A stretch of DNA of 16,453 nucleotides from Bacteroidota bacterium. GTDB lineage: Bacteria; Bacteroidota; Bacteroidia; Chitinophagales; UBA2359. Positions within the stretch are counted from its first letter, which is position 1. Each line of letters begins with the position of its first letter. The notes below the pieces were generated by a model. It was given only the letters and a program-made list of their open reading frames with translations, was not told the origin of the DNA and did not search any database. Positions 1 through 7,383 of this stretch are shown here, piece after piece. Where the stretch lies: NCBI GenBank assembly GCA_020631675.1, contig JAHDGT010000043.1, forward strand, positions 1-16,453. The letters are read 5' to 3'. The translations under genes were made by a program, and so were the position numbers.

Positions 1-1002
1 GGGGACGGTAATGTCCTGGATGAGACCATCATTAGCTATGGAGAGGACTGGAATGACAGAATGGGTGAATTCTTACTTGAGTCTTCAGGAAATATATTGG
101 TTTCCACTAAAAGCTCGGAAGTACTGAATTCTGAAAATGTCAAGGCCAATGTCAGAAAATACGATGCTTCGGGTGTATTACTTTGGGATTATGAAGAGCC
201 TTCTGGCGGAGGTAATTCTGATATGGTAAAACTCCCTGATGAAGAAGGATATGTATTGGCTGGCTCAATGAGTTCAACGGAGGTATATGGAACCTATCTT
301 GAGATTGGTAAATTAAATATAGATGGTGAACCTGTATGGAATAGAATTTATGGAGAGCCGCAAGTCAATCGTTGGTTTGAGGAACTTATTTCAGACGGTG
401 AAGATGGTTTCTACGCCACAGGTAGAGACTATCGCAGCCTGGTGGTTGCTCACTTTAATTGTATGGGCTTATTAAGCGAACCTGAAGCAGCATTCAGTAT
501 GGAAGAAATGATGGATGCAGGTACTTATGCCTTCTTAAACGAAAGCCAGTACGTTTACCCGGATAGTATTGATGGCGGTCATTTTCATTGGGATTTTGGA
601 GATGGCAGCAGTAGTAATGAGTTGAATCCGACTCACCAATATGGACCTGCGGGTACTTATACAGTAAGTCTAACGGCTGTGGTATGTAGTGATACCAGCA
701 TTTATACGTCTATTATAGAAACCAACGGAAGCTGGCCAATAGGCATTGAGGAAGCCATTGAAACCCCAACCACTAATTATCAAGTTATAGTAGGTCAAGG
801 CTTTTTACATTTAGTTGGTGAACAAGTAGAAAGTGAATTGATAGATTTAGTGATTTATGATAGTGCGGGTCGTATAGTACAACATAAAGCTATTTCAGTA
901 GGCGAATTCATTGATACAAGAAGATTACCAGCAGGTGTATATTATTGTAAGTTTCAAATCAGTAATAGTGCGATCCTCAAGCAAAAAATAGTAATCATCT
1001 GA
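1..1002 (+). CDS. T9SS-sorted secreted protein with PKD domain (5' end outside window)
   Basis: The reading frame is open from base 1, so the gene starts before the window; 333 residues are visible and the first internal Met (base 61) is unlikely to be the true start. The first ~155 visible residues contain repeated strand-rich units of the type W-x-(R/Y)...YG and GYVLAGS/GFYATG, like the beta-propeller repeats of Bacteroidota secreted proteins. A PKD domain follows (about visible residues 163-240) with the hallmark WDFGDGSS and the later G-TYTVSLTA. The last ~75 residues form a type A T9SS sorting domain (Por_Secre_tail type): a DLVIYDSAGR strand, LPAGVYYCKF, and a short basic/hydrophobic end. 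The protein is therefore expected to cross the outer membrane by T9SS and be released or anchored at the surface. Its function is unknown. The gene is visibly more AT-rich than sucD beside it. No clear terminator follows. Confidence 0.88.
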   Translation, partial: GDGNVLDETIISYGEDWNDRMGEFLLESSGNILVSTKSSEVLNSENVKANVRKYDASGVLLWDYEEPSGGGNSDMVKLPDEEGYVLAGSMSSTEVYGTYLEIGKLNIDGEPVWNRIYGEPQVNRWFEELISDGEDGFYATGRDYRSLVVAHFNCMGLLSEPEAAFSMEEMMDAGTYAFLNESQYVYPDSIDGGHFHWDFGDGSSSNELNPTHQYGPAGTYTVSLTAVVCSDTSIYTSIIETNGSWPIGIEEAIETPTTNYQVIVGQGFLHLVGEQVESELIDLVIYDSAGRIVQHKAISVGEFIDTRRLPAGVYYCKFQISNSAILKQKIVII

Positions 1003-1123
1003 TTGTTAATTTTGACACTTTTCTGTGCTAATTCCTAAGCAGCTTTGAATGGCTTTATGTTGACCAATTGTTGAATGCCTAATAGGTAAGAATTATTTTT
1101 TAACGACTTCTGTTCATAGCTCT

Positions 1124-1151
1124 TTTGATGTCCATAAAAAACGTATTTTTG
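1124..1151 (+). promoter_or_regulatory. Probable Bacteroidota-type promoter of sucD
   Basis: The box TATTTTTG at 1144-1151 fits the Bacteroidota -7 consensus TAnnTTTG exactly. A TTTG at 1124-1127 lies 16 bases upstream and could be the -33 element, although this spacing is slightly short. Transcription would start near 1157 and give a leader of about 75 bases before the sucD ATG. The assignment rests on consensus matching only. Confidence 0.55.
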
Positions 1152-1172
1152 CAGCGCCTTAGCGGAGCGAGT

Positions 1173-1206
1173 TCAAAGACCTTCGCTATCAAGGGCATAT
1201 CTTTGA
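1173..1206 (+). promoter_or_regulatory. Stem-loop in the sucD leader
   Basis: TCAAAGA at 1173-1179 is the exact reverse complement of TCTTTGA at 1200-1206. Inside it, CCTT (1180-1183) can pair with AAGG (1191-1194), leaving a 7-base loop and a small internal bulge. The structure falls wholly within the predicted 5' UTR and ends 27 bases before the ATG. It has no T-tract, so it is not a terminator. A role in mRNA stability or translation is possible but unproven. Confidence 0.35.
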
Positions 1207-1233
1207 GCATTCAAACAATAGATCGGATTTCAT

Positions 1234-2118
1234 ATGGCAGTTTTGGTCGGAAAAAATTCACGCATCATCGTACAAGGCTTCACGGGTAAAGAGGGATCTT
1301 TCCACGCGGGGCAAATGATCGAGTACGGTTCAAATGTAGTTGGTGGGGTAACGCCTGGCAAGGGTGGTATGACGCACTTAGAACGTCCTGTATTCAATAC
1401 GGTGTCAGAAGCCGTTAAAGAAACAAATGCGAATGTTTCCATCATCTTCGTACCTCCCCGCTTCGCGGCAGATGCGATCATGGAAGCCGCTGATGCGGGC
1501 ATCGAGACCATCATCTGTATTTCTGAAGGTATTCCGGTGCGCGATATGATCGTGGCTAAGAATTTCTTAGATGAAAAAGGCGCGCGCTTAGTAGGGCCGA
1601 ACTGTCCGGGTGTGATCACACCGGGTGAGGCGAAAGTAGGTATCATGCCTGGTTTCATTCACCGTCCGGGTAGAATCGGTATCGTTTCTCGTTCTGGTAC
1701 GTTGACTTATGAGGCAGTAGACCAAGTAACCAAAGCAGGTATGGGGCAATCCACTTGCATTGGTATTGGTGGTGATCCTATCATTGGGACAACCACTCGT
1801 GATGCGGTTCAATTACTAATGGAGGATCCTGATACAGACGGTATCGTTATGATCGGAGAGATCGGCGGTACAATGGAAGCTGATGCGGCTTACTGGATCA
1901 AAGAAAACGCGACCAAGCCGGTTGTCGGTTTCATCGCGGGTCAGACCGCCCCTAAAGGACGTACAATGGGTCATGCCGGTGCGATCGTAGGTGGTGCGGA
2001 AGATACTGCCGAAGCCAAAATGGCGATCATGCGCGAATGTGGTATCCATGTAGTAGAATCTCCAGCAGTGATCGGAGAGACTATGGTTGCCGCATTGAAA
2101 GCTTTCGCAGAAGCCTAA
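1234..2118 (+). CDS. sucD: Succinyl-CoA synthetase (ADP-forming) alpha subunit
   Basis: This subunit of the cytosolic TCA-cycle enzyme binds CoA and carries the phosphohistidine that moves phosphate between succinyl-CoA and the nucleotide (succinyl-CoA + ADP + Pi to succinate + ATP + CoA). The 294-aa product has the family's usual length. The N-terminal Rossmann CoA-binding domain shows GFTGKEG (15-21) and GGVTPGKGG (37-45). The ligase domain shows GPNCPG (121-126), SRSGTLTYE (152-160), and GHAGAIVGG with the active-site His at residue 247. The ATG start gives the canonical N-terminus and there is no Shine-Dalgarno sequence. The beta subunit gene sucC is not adjacent, so the two subunits must be coordinated from separate loci unless sucC lies outside the window. 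The gene has its own predicted promoter and is followed by a terminator-like hairpin. Confidence 0.97.
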   Translation: MAVLVGKNSRIIVQGFTGKEGSFHAGQMIEYGSNVVGGVTPGKGGMTHLERPVFNTVSEAVKETNANVSIIFVPPRFAADAIMEAADAGIETIICISEGIPVRDMIVAKNFLDEKGARLVGPNCPGVITPGEAKVGIMPGFIHRPGRIGIVSRSGTLTYEAVDQVTKAGMGQSTCIGIGGDPIIGTTTRDAVQLLMEDPDTDGIVMIGEIGGTMEADAAYWIKENATKPVVGFIAGQTAPKGRTMGHAGAIVGGAEDTAEAKMAIMRECGIHVVESPAVIGETMVAALKAFAEA

Positions 2119-2156
2119 GGATAAAAAACACAGATTTACCCCTCTTTCTGAATTTG

Positions 2157-2219
2157 GCGATACTTCTCCAGCGTACGCTTATGCGCACATACAAGGGGGA
2201 AGTATCGCTTTTTGATTTT
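2157..2219 (+). terminator. Terminator-like hairpin between sucD and fabG
   Basis: GCGATACTTCTCC (2157-2169) pairs over 13 positions, with one G-U, with the sequence at 2196-2208. A T-rich run (TTTTTGATTTT) follows at 2209-2219. The loop is long (26 bases) and contains the self-complementary GCGTACGC, so it may fold further. The T-run ends 8 bases before the fabG ATG, so the hairpin either terminates sucD transcripts or acts as an attenuator for fabG. Confidence 0.65.
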
Positions 2220-2227
2220 AAGCATTT

Positions 2228-2995
2228 ATGTTGTTAGTTGGGAAAACCGCCATCGTAACCGGTGGCTCAAGAGGAATTGGTAGAGCCATTGTACAGCGCT
2301 TCTTAGAAGAAGGGGCGAATGTGGTCTTCACCTATCGCTCATCTGTAGATGCTGCCGAAGCTTTAGTAGCTGAATGGGAAGCCAAAAAGGCCGATTTCGG
2401 CGGAGCCGAAGCGCCAAAGGTTCTTGCGGTTCAAAGTGATGCGGCTGATTTTGAGGCATCAAATGCGCTTTGCGAAGAAGTGAAAGCAAAGTTCGAGCGA
2501 GTGGATGTAGTGGTGAACAATGCGGGCATTACACGCGATAACCTATTGTTACGCATGAAGCCTGAAGATTTTGACCATGTGGTGCATAACAACTTGCGCT
2601 CGGTCTATAACTTGACCAAAAGTGCGGTCAGACCCATGCTGAGACAGCGTGCGGGCAGCATCATCAACATCAGTTCCATCATTGGAATGCGTGGAAATGC
2701 GGGGCAGGCCAACTATGCGGCCGCTAAAGCAGGTATCATTGGCTTCAGTAAATCCATGGCGCAAGAACTTGGAGGCAAGAACATACGTTGTAACGTGGTG
2801 GCCCCGGGTTTCATTGATACGGATATGACCGATAAGCTGCCGGAAAAAGTTCGGGAGCAATATTTGCAGCGTATACCACTGAAACGTTTCGCCGATCCGA
2901 AGGAAGTAGCCGATGTATGCGTATTTTTGGCATCCGACTTGTCTACTTATGTATCAGGGCAAGTGCTGAGCGTCTGTGGCGCACTGAACTGCTAA
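2228..2995 (+). CDS. fabG: 3-oxoacyl-[acyl-carrier-protein] reductase
   Basis: This short-chain dehydrogenase/reductase carries out the NADPH-dependent reduction of 3-oxoacyl-ACP in type II fatty acid elongation in the cytosol. The cofactor loop TGGSRGIG is at 11-18, NNAG at 97-100, and the catalytic residues are Ser150, Tyr163 and Lys167 in SSIIG and YAAAK, with Asn122 completing the tetrad. VAPGFIDTDM (191-200) is the FabG-specific segment after the active site. At 255 aa it is about ten residues longer than the E. coli enzyme because of extra sequence around residues 50-65. The C-terminus reads VCGALNC where many FabGs have VDGG. The chosen ATG directly precedes the Rossmann strand. No promoter box was found in the short gap after sucD, so readthrough of the preceding hairpin is possible. 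Another SDR reductase function cannot be fully excluded, but the motif set favours FabG. Confidence 0.92.
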   Translation: MLLVGKTAIVTGGSRGIGRAIVQRFLEEGANVVFTYRSSVDAAEALVAEWEAKKADFGGAEAPKVLAVQSDAADFEASNALCEEVKAKFERVDVVVNNAGITRDNLLLRMKPEDFDHVVHNNLRSVYNLTKSAVRPMLRQRAGSIINISSIIGMRGNAGQANYAAAKAGIIGFSKSMAQELGGKNIRCNVVAPGFIDTDMTDKLPEKVREQYLQRIPLKRFADPKEVADVCVFLASDLSTYVSGQVLSVCGALNC

Positions 2996-3056
2996 ACTTT
3001 TGGTATTTGCAAACTAGGCAAACTGTTTTCATTTCACACCCGATTCTCCTTTTCCC

Positions 3057-3216
3057 GCACAAGGGATAGGAGTGGTAATGAGCCAGACAGATGCGCCCTG
3101 AGCGGCGGGCTAAAAAGGCGGCCCAGAGGTAGCCATTTTTAGCCCTGCCAGCGAAGCAGCAGATGGCTGGGGAATTTTAACGGATAGCCCGGTGACCGCA
3201 GTTGAAAGGCTGCGCC
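3057..3216 (+). repeat. Dispersed structured intergenic element, copy A
   Basis: This is one of three related ~160-bp elements in the window. The 5' core GGGATAG...AATGAG is at 3063-3082 and the 3' core is at 3172-3197 (25 of 26 bases identical to copy B). Between them, GGGCTAAAAA (3107-3116) pairs perfectly with TTTTTAGCCC (3136-3145) and encloses an 18-base apical segment identical to that of copy C. A second small hairpin follows (CCAGC...GCTGG, 3148-3169), and a terminal hairpin GCAG...CTGC ends at GCGCC. The bases from 2996 to 3056, between fabG and the element, show nothing recognisable. Small ORFs crossing the element are not credible genes. Confidence 0.85.
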
Positions 3217-3307
3217 TTTTAGACGTAAGACATAAGACGCAAGACATAAGAATCGTGCCGTATGCCGATTTTCTTTCATAGCCCTTTGAGCAGCCTTTCA
3301 ATTGCGG
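3196..3307. repeat. 18-bp inverted repeat
   Basis: CCGCAGTTGAAAGGCTGC (3196-3213) and GCAGCCTTTCAATTGCGG (3290-3307) are reverse complements with one mismatch. The left arm is the terminal variable hairpin of dispersed element A, so the right arm may be a remnant of a second, inverted partial copy. Confidence 0.75.
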
Positions 3308-3408
3308 GTATGTGCCAAAGTGCTGAAGATAAAATGATGTTTTCAAGCACCCGTTTAGACATTATTAAAAATCAGGTCTTACGTCTTATGTCTAACGTCT
3401 TATGTCTT
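3221..3408. repeat. Two inverted arrays of a 7-bp tandem repeat
   Basis: The left array (3221-3249) is about four units of AGACRYA. The right array (3376-3408) is about four and a half units of the same heptamer on the opposite strand. Bases 3221-3245 and 3376-3400 are reverse complements at 23 of 25 positions. The 126 to 130 bases between the arrays hold part of the 18-bp inverted repeat and a hairpin at 3319-3350 (GTGCT...AGCAC), but no credible gene. The array ends 20 bases before the TTG start of the next gene. Confidence 0.8.
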
Positions 3409-3428
3409 GAAAATTAAAACCAAGCACC

Positions 3429-5522
3429 TTGTTCGAAAATATAACACTGGAACAGTATCCTCTTTGGTATGCGGGCTTTTGCTTGCTGCTAGGCGCATTG
3501 TTCGCGCTACTGTTGTATTTCAGGGATCGTACTTTCAAGGAGGCGAGCGATGCGCAACGTAGATGGTTGCTGCCGATCGCGCTCTTTAGAATGCTGACGG
3601 TCAGTGCGATCGCCTTTTTGCTGCTCAAGCCATTGATCAAGTCGAGGTTTTTAGAGGTAGTGAAGCCATTGGTGATCGTGGCACATGACAACTCGGAAAG
3701 TGTAGGGGCGGCATTCGCAAAATCAGATAGCAGTGCTTATATGGGTGCGCTTCGAAATGTGGTGGATCAATTCGGGGAAGATTATGAGGTGCATACCCAC
3801 AATTTCGGTACGCAACTGTCAGATGGCTTGACGATGGACTTCAAGCAGAAGTCGACCAACATCGCCAGTGCTTTGGAGGAGATCAGTGATACCTATAACG
3901 GGCAAAATGTAGGGGCGATCATACTGGCCACCGACGGTATTTACAATCAAGGAAGCAGTCCGCTCTACAGCAAAGCCACTTTAGACGTGCCTTTGTACGC
4001 GGTGGCTTTAGGGGATACGACGACGAAGAAAGACCTTATTTTAGATAAAGTGCTGCACAATAGGATCGCGTATTTGAACGATCAGTTCACGATACGCGTA
4101 GACATGCACGCACGCAATTGCGCGGGGGCATCTACTAAGCTGACCGTGACCAAAGATGGGGCACAGGTATTCGGAAAAACCCTGAGCTTCACTAAGGCGG
4201 ATGAGATCATTACAGAAGATGTGATCTTAGATGCGAAATCGCCCGGCATGAGTCAATACACCATCCGTGTGAGCGAGGTGAATGGGGAAGTGAGTACAAA
4301 GAACAACCGCCAAGACATTTATGTGGAGGTGTTGGACAATAGACGGAAGGTATTGATACTGGGCGCGAACCCGCACCCGGATCTATCGGCGATCAAATCG
4401 GCTATTGAAACCAATGATAATTATGAAACGGTGGTGAGCACACCAGACCGTTTGAAGAATAATGTAAAAGACTTTGACTTAGCGATTTTGCACGGGCTTC
4501 CTTCTTCAAAAGGTGGAGATGGCATTATTCAGCAGTTAAAAGATAATGGAACACCATTGTGGTTCATACTGGCAGAGTCTACCAATATTGCTGCTTTTAA
4601 TAAAGCACAGCGCATTTTAAAGGTAGAGGGCACCAAGGCGGGTAGTCAGAACCAAGTGAAGGCGAAAGGCAAAAGTGGATTCAATTTATTCACGATCAGT
4701 GATCAATTATTGCCTGAGTTACAAGAGCTGCCTCCATTGGTAGCCCCTTTTGGTAAGTTCCAATCATCACCTACAGCGCAGGTGCTCTTAAAGCAGCGTA
4801 TCGGATCCGTGGATACGGAATACCCTTTATTGAGCATGGAGCAATCTACTGGCGATAAAGTGGCGGTATTGGCTGCTGAGGGCTTGTGGCGCTGGCGCAT
4901 TTACGACTATAAGAAAGACCGCACCAATGAGCGTTTTGGTGAGTTGATCAATAAGGTGGTGCAGTATTTATCCGTGAAGAATGACAAGCGCAAGTTCCGG
5001 GTGAATATGCCGAAGACCTTGTTCAATGAGAATGAACCCATCAGCTTTGATGCCGAATTATACAATGACAGCTACGAGCTGATCAATGATCCCGATGTGA
5101 GTTTGACGATCTATGATGTGAATGAGAAGGCTTATCCTTATACCTTCAATCGCTCGGGCAATGCTTACAATTTAGATGCGGGTTTCTTCCCGGTGGGTAA
5201 GTACCGCTATGCGGCGAAAACGGTGTATAACGGACAGGAATATACTGCTAACGGCAGCTTTAGCATTAGAGCGGTACAATTAGAGAGTTTACAAACAACG
5301 GCCAACCACCAATTACTATACAGCTTGACAGAGCGATTTGGCGGTGCGGTGATCTATCCGGACAGTTTAGCGAGTTTGAACCGTGTGGTAGGTAAGCTAC
5401 CGGCTACGCAATACAGTACCTATAAGACCCGCAGTATGATGAACATCCGTTGGATCTTTTTGGGCTTGGCACTGCTTTTGGCGATTGAATGGTTCATTCG
5501 TAAGTTCTTAGGCGGTTACTAA
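3429..5522 (+). CDS. Membrane-anchored VWA-domain protein
   Basis: The 697-aa protein has two N-terminal membrane helices (about 12-30 and 47-67) and one at the C-terminus (about 674-690), followed by the basic end RKFLGGY seen in a Bacteroidota family of VWA membrane proteins. A von Willebrand A domain begins after helix 2: the MIDAS metal site is visible as DNSES (87-91), Thr143, and ATDG (167-170). A central segment (about 305-390 and 475-490) resembles a class I glutamine amidotransferase-like fold without an obvious catalytic triad. Beta-sandwich sequence follows (about 530-615). Most of the chain would be periplasmic. It is not BatA or BatB, which are much shorter; its substrate or partner is unknown. 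The start is TTG: the next in-frame Met (residue 55) would delete the first helix. It probably forms a unit with the CNNM gene 59 bases downstream. Confidence 0.8.
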   Translation: MFENITLEQYPLWYAGFCLLLGALFALLLYFRDRTFKEASDAQRRWLLPIALFRMLTVSAIAFLLLKPLIKSRFLEVVKPLVIVAHDNSESVGAAFAKSDSSAYMGALRNVVDQFGEDYEVHTHNFGTQLSDGLTMDFKQKSTNIASALEEISDTYNGQNVGAIILATDGIYNQGSSPLYSKATLDVPLYAVALGDTTTKKDLILDKVLHNRIAYLNDQFTIRVDMHARNCAGASTKLTVTKDGAQVFGKTLSFTKADEIITEDVILDAKSPGMSQYTIRVSEVNGEVSTKNNRQDIYVEVLDNRRKVLILGANPHPDLSAIKSAIETNDNYETVVSTPDRLKNNVKDFDLAILHGLPSSKGGDGIIQQLKDNGTPLWFILAESTNIAAFNKAQRILKVEGTKAGSQNQVKAKGKSGFNLFTISDQLLPELQELPPLVAPFGKFQSSPTAQVLLKQRIGSVDTEYPLLSMEQSTGDKVAVLAAEGLWRWRIYDYKKDRTNERFGELINKVVQYLSVKNDKRKFRVNMPKTLFNENEPISFDAELYNDSYELINDPDVSLTIYDVNEKAYPYTFNRSGNAYNLDAGFFPVGKYRYAAKTVYNGQEYTANGSFSIRAVQLESLQTTANHQLLYSLTERFGGAVIYPDSLASLNRVVGKLPATQYSTYKTRSMMNIRWIFLGLALLLAIEWFIRKFLGGY

Positions 5523-5581
5523 TTGGATATAGCTCGTCTAATTCCTGTTTACTGATTGGAAATTAAATACATTTTACATAA

Positions 5582-6649
5582 ATGACCCTTTTACTGATTT
5601 ACTTGGCAATAGCCATTGGTTTTTCCTTCTTGTGTTCCGTTTGGGAGGCGGTATTATTGAGTATCACGCATACTTACATCAGTATACTTCAATCTGATGG
5701 TGACAAGTTAGGCGATGAGCTAGCTGCGATGAAGGAAGATATTGATCGACCACTATCTGCTATATTGACGTTGAATACAGTAGCGCACACTTTTGGTGCT
5801 GCTGGTGTAGGTGCGCAAGCTGCTAAGGTGTTCGGAGATGCCTATTTAACAGTGATATCAATAGTACTTACATTATTGATCCTTGTTTTCTCTGAGATCA
5901 TTCCTAAAACCATTGGAGCGAGTTACTGGAAGAGTTTGGCCGGTTTTACCAGCCGTTCATTGAGAATCGTAATGGTTTTATTGGCTCCTTTTGTTTGGAT
6001 GAGCCAGTTGATCACCAAACTATTCAAAGGTGAAGGAGCGCATGGTAGTGTGTTGAGCCGTGCTGATTTCAGTGCGATGGCGGATATTGGCGCGCAATCT
6101 GGCAGCTTCACAGAAGGGGAGAGCATGATCATTAAGAACTTAGTGAAGTTCAATAAGATCGAAGTTCAGGACATTATGACCCCGCGTACGGTGATGGTGA
6201 GCTCGAAAAGTGATGTGACGATCAATGAATTCTACAATAATAAAAAGCCATTAGAGTTTTCAAGAATACCTCTATACCCAACAACGATGGATGATATTGG
6301 ACACTATGTGCTGAAAGACGAAGTGCTAGCATCTATCATTGCGGGTAAGGGGGATGAATCGATCACCTCTATCCAACGCCCGATCATTGTTGCTGATGAA
6401 CATGACCAAATTGATAAAATATTCAACCGTTTCATGAAGGGGGATCCTAATAGAAATGGCAGAAAGCAACATATCGCTGTTGTAGAAGACGCCAGAGGTA
6501 CCCTGACCGGTTTAGTCACACTTGAAGATATAGTAGAAACCCTATTAGGTTTAGAAATCGTAGACGAGATGGATCGCGATGTGGATATGCAGGAGCGTGC
6601 GCGCAGAAGAAGAGAAGCGCGCCTAAAGCAGAGAGGAGGAAAGGCTTAG
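5582..6649 (+). CDS. CNNM/CBS-pair transporter-like membrane protein (hemolysin C / CorC-like)
   Basis: The 355-aa protein has a CNNM (DUF21) transmembrane domain over residues 1-150, with the family signatures LNTVAHTFGAAGVG (63-76) and SEIIPKTIG (104-112). A CBS pair follows (about 190-250 and 265-325), including VQDIMTPR (195-202) and GLVTLEDIVETLLG (310-323). Relatives include Mg2+ efflux and CNNM-type proteins, so divalent-cation (Mg2+ or Co2+) transport or its regulation by adenine nucleotides is the likely role; no substrate can be read from the sequence. The CorC/HlyC domain usual at the C-terminus of longer family members is absent. The protein ends instead in a short, very basic tail (QERARRRREARLKQR). 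The gene lies 59 bases after the VWA gene and is followed by a strong terminator. Confidence 0.88.
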   Translation: MTLLLIYLAIAIGFSFLCSVWEAVLLSITHTYISILQSDGDKLGDELAAMKEDIDRPLSAILTLNTVAHTFGAAGVGAQAAKVFGDAYLTVISIVLTLLILVFSEIIPKTIGASYWKSLAGFTSRSLRIVMVLLAPFVWMSQLITKLFKGEGAHGSVLSRADFSAMADIGAQSGSFTEGESMIIKNLVKFNKIEVQDIMTPRTVMVSSKSDVTINEFYNNKKPLEFSRIPLYPTTMDDIGHYVLKDEVLASIIAGKGDESITSIQRPIIVADEHDQIDKIFNRFMKGDPNRNGRKQHIAVVEDARGTLTGLVTLEDIVETLLGLEIVDEMDRDVDMQERARRRREARLKQRGGKA

Positions 6650-6674
6650 GTCAAACTATATAACTAAGAAAAGA

Positions 6675-6710
6675 AAAAGGGCTGTTTCACATTAGTGAAA
6701 CAGCCCTTTT
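6675..6710. terminator. Strong bidirectional terminator
   Basis: AAAAGGGCTGTTTCAC (6675-6690) and GTGAAACAGCCCTTTT (6695-6710) form a perfect 16-bp stem with an ATTA loop. The flanking A-run and T-run make it functional on both strands. It lies between the convergent CNNM gene (+) and DUF3293 gene (-), so it can end both transcripts. Confidence 0.93.
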
Positions 6711-6815
6711 CTGTGCGTGTTCTTGGTGTCCCTTTCAGGAAAGGCGAACAATATCTAAACGTTAACAAGGTCTACTGTAGTATGTTAAGGCTCAGTTGTT
6801 CGTCTATACACCTCA

Positions 6816-7262
6816 TTACTTAGCGATTGTCTCCATTGCCGAAGCTTCTACTTCGTTCAAGAAAACCAACTCCACTTGTTTGCCTTTTCTACCGAATAGG
6901 ATAACATTCTGTTCAAAGTGTTTGCCGAGCTTTTCCGCTTCTTCGCGGGTAATGTCGAAAACAAGAATGCTACGCTCAGGCGGCCATTCGTTCGCCGAGG
7001 AAACACTTTCCCCCTCTAAATAAGTGTACCCACTTTTGCGCACTTTATCAAGTAGCATGGTGTGGCGAGCTTGGTTCAAACCAGGGCGAAGTTGCTTTAA
7101 GCCAGGATTAGCAGCCGAAATATAGGCCCATTCCAAGCTGTAGTTTTTCTTTAAAGCAACATCTAAATCGCTATTCACCTCCCCGACCTTCAATTGAATG
7201 TCAGTCTGAAAAACGGTGTAGGTAGCATTTGAGTAAGACTCAATTAGATCTTTAGTAATCAT
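6816..7262 (-). CDS. DUF3293 domain-containing protein
   Basis: This small soluble protein of 148 aa matches the DUF3293 family, which has no established biochemical function. Its family-like features are AYISAANPG (46-54), followed by conserved Asn63 and Arg66 (the N..R..L pattern), WPPERS (93-98), and EREEA-like DITREEAEKLGKHFEQNVILFG (103-124) with the conserved QN. No signal peptide or membrane helix is present, so it is probably cytoplasmic. The ATG start gives the expected length. It lies 121 bases downstream of the 687-aa exported-protein gene on the same strand, with no convincing terminator between them, so the two may be co-transcribed. The convergent terminator at 6675-6710 ends its transcript. 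No catalytic role is assigned. Confidence 0.78.
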   Translation of the reverse strand: MITKDLIESYSNATYTVFQTDIQLKVGEVNSDLDVALKKNYSLEWAYISAANPGLKQLRPGLNQARHTMLLDKVRKSGYTYLEGESVSSANEWPPERSILVFDITREEAEKLGKHFEQNVILFGRKGKQVELVFLNEVEASAMETIAK

Positions 7263-7383
7263 CGCGGTTCAGCCAGTTTTTAAATTCATCGAATCAAGAA
7301 GGGGGATAATTGTTCGACAAAAGTCAACAATAGATCAAATGAAGACCAGTGCTTGGCAGCTGTTCTTTTATTCGACCGATTGC

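Noticed and set aside
1230..1658. Antisense ORFs to sucD (also 1588-1812 and 1816-2049)
   Set aside because: They are reverse-frame shadows of a strongly conserved gene, with no domain and no promoter.
2037..2237. 66-aa plus-strand ORF bridging sucD and fabG
   Set aside because: It starts inside sucD in another frame and runs through the terminator hairpin; there is no sign of coding constraint.
3110..3346. Minus-strand ORF of 78 aa between fabG and the VWA gene
   Set aside because: It runs through repeat element A, the 18-bp inverted repeat and the left heptamer array, and its sequence is explained by these palindromes. It has no recognisable domain.
3221..3408. AGACRYA repeats as a possible CRISPR array
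   Set aside because: Units are 7 bp, directly tandem, with no spacers, and the two arrays face each other; there are no cas genes.
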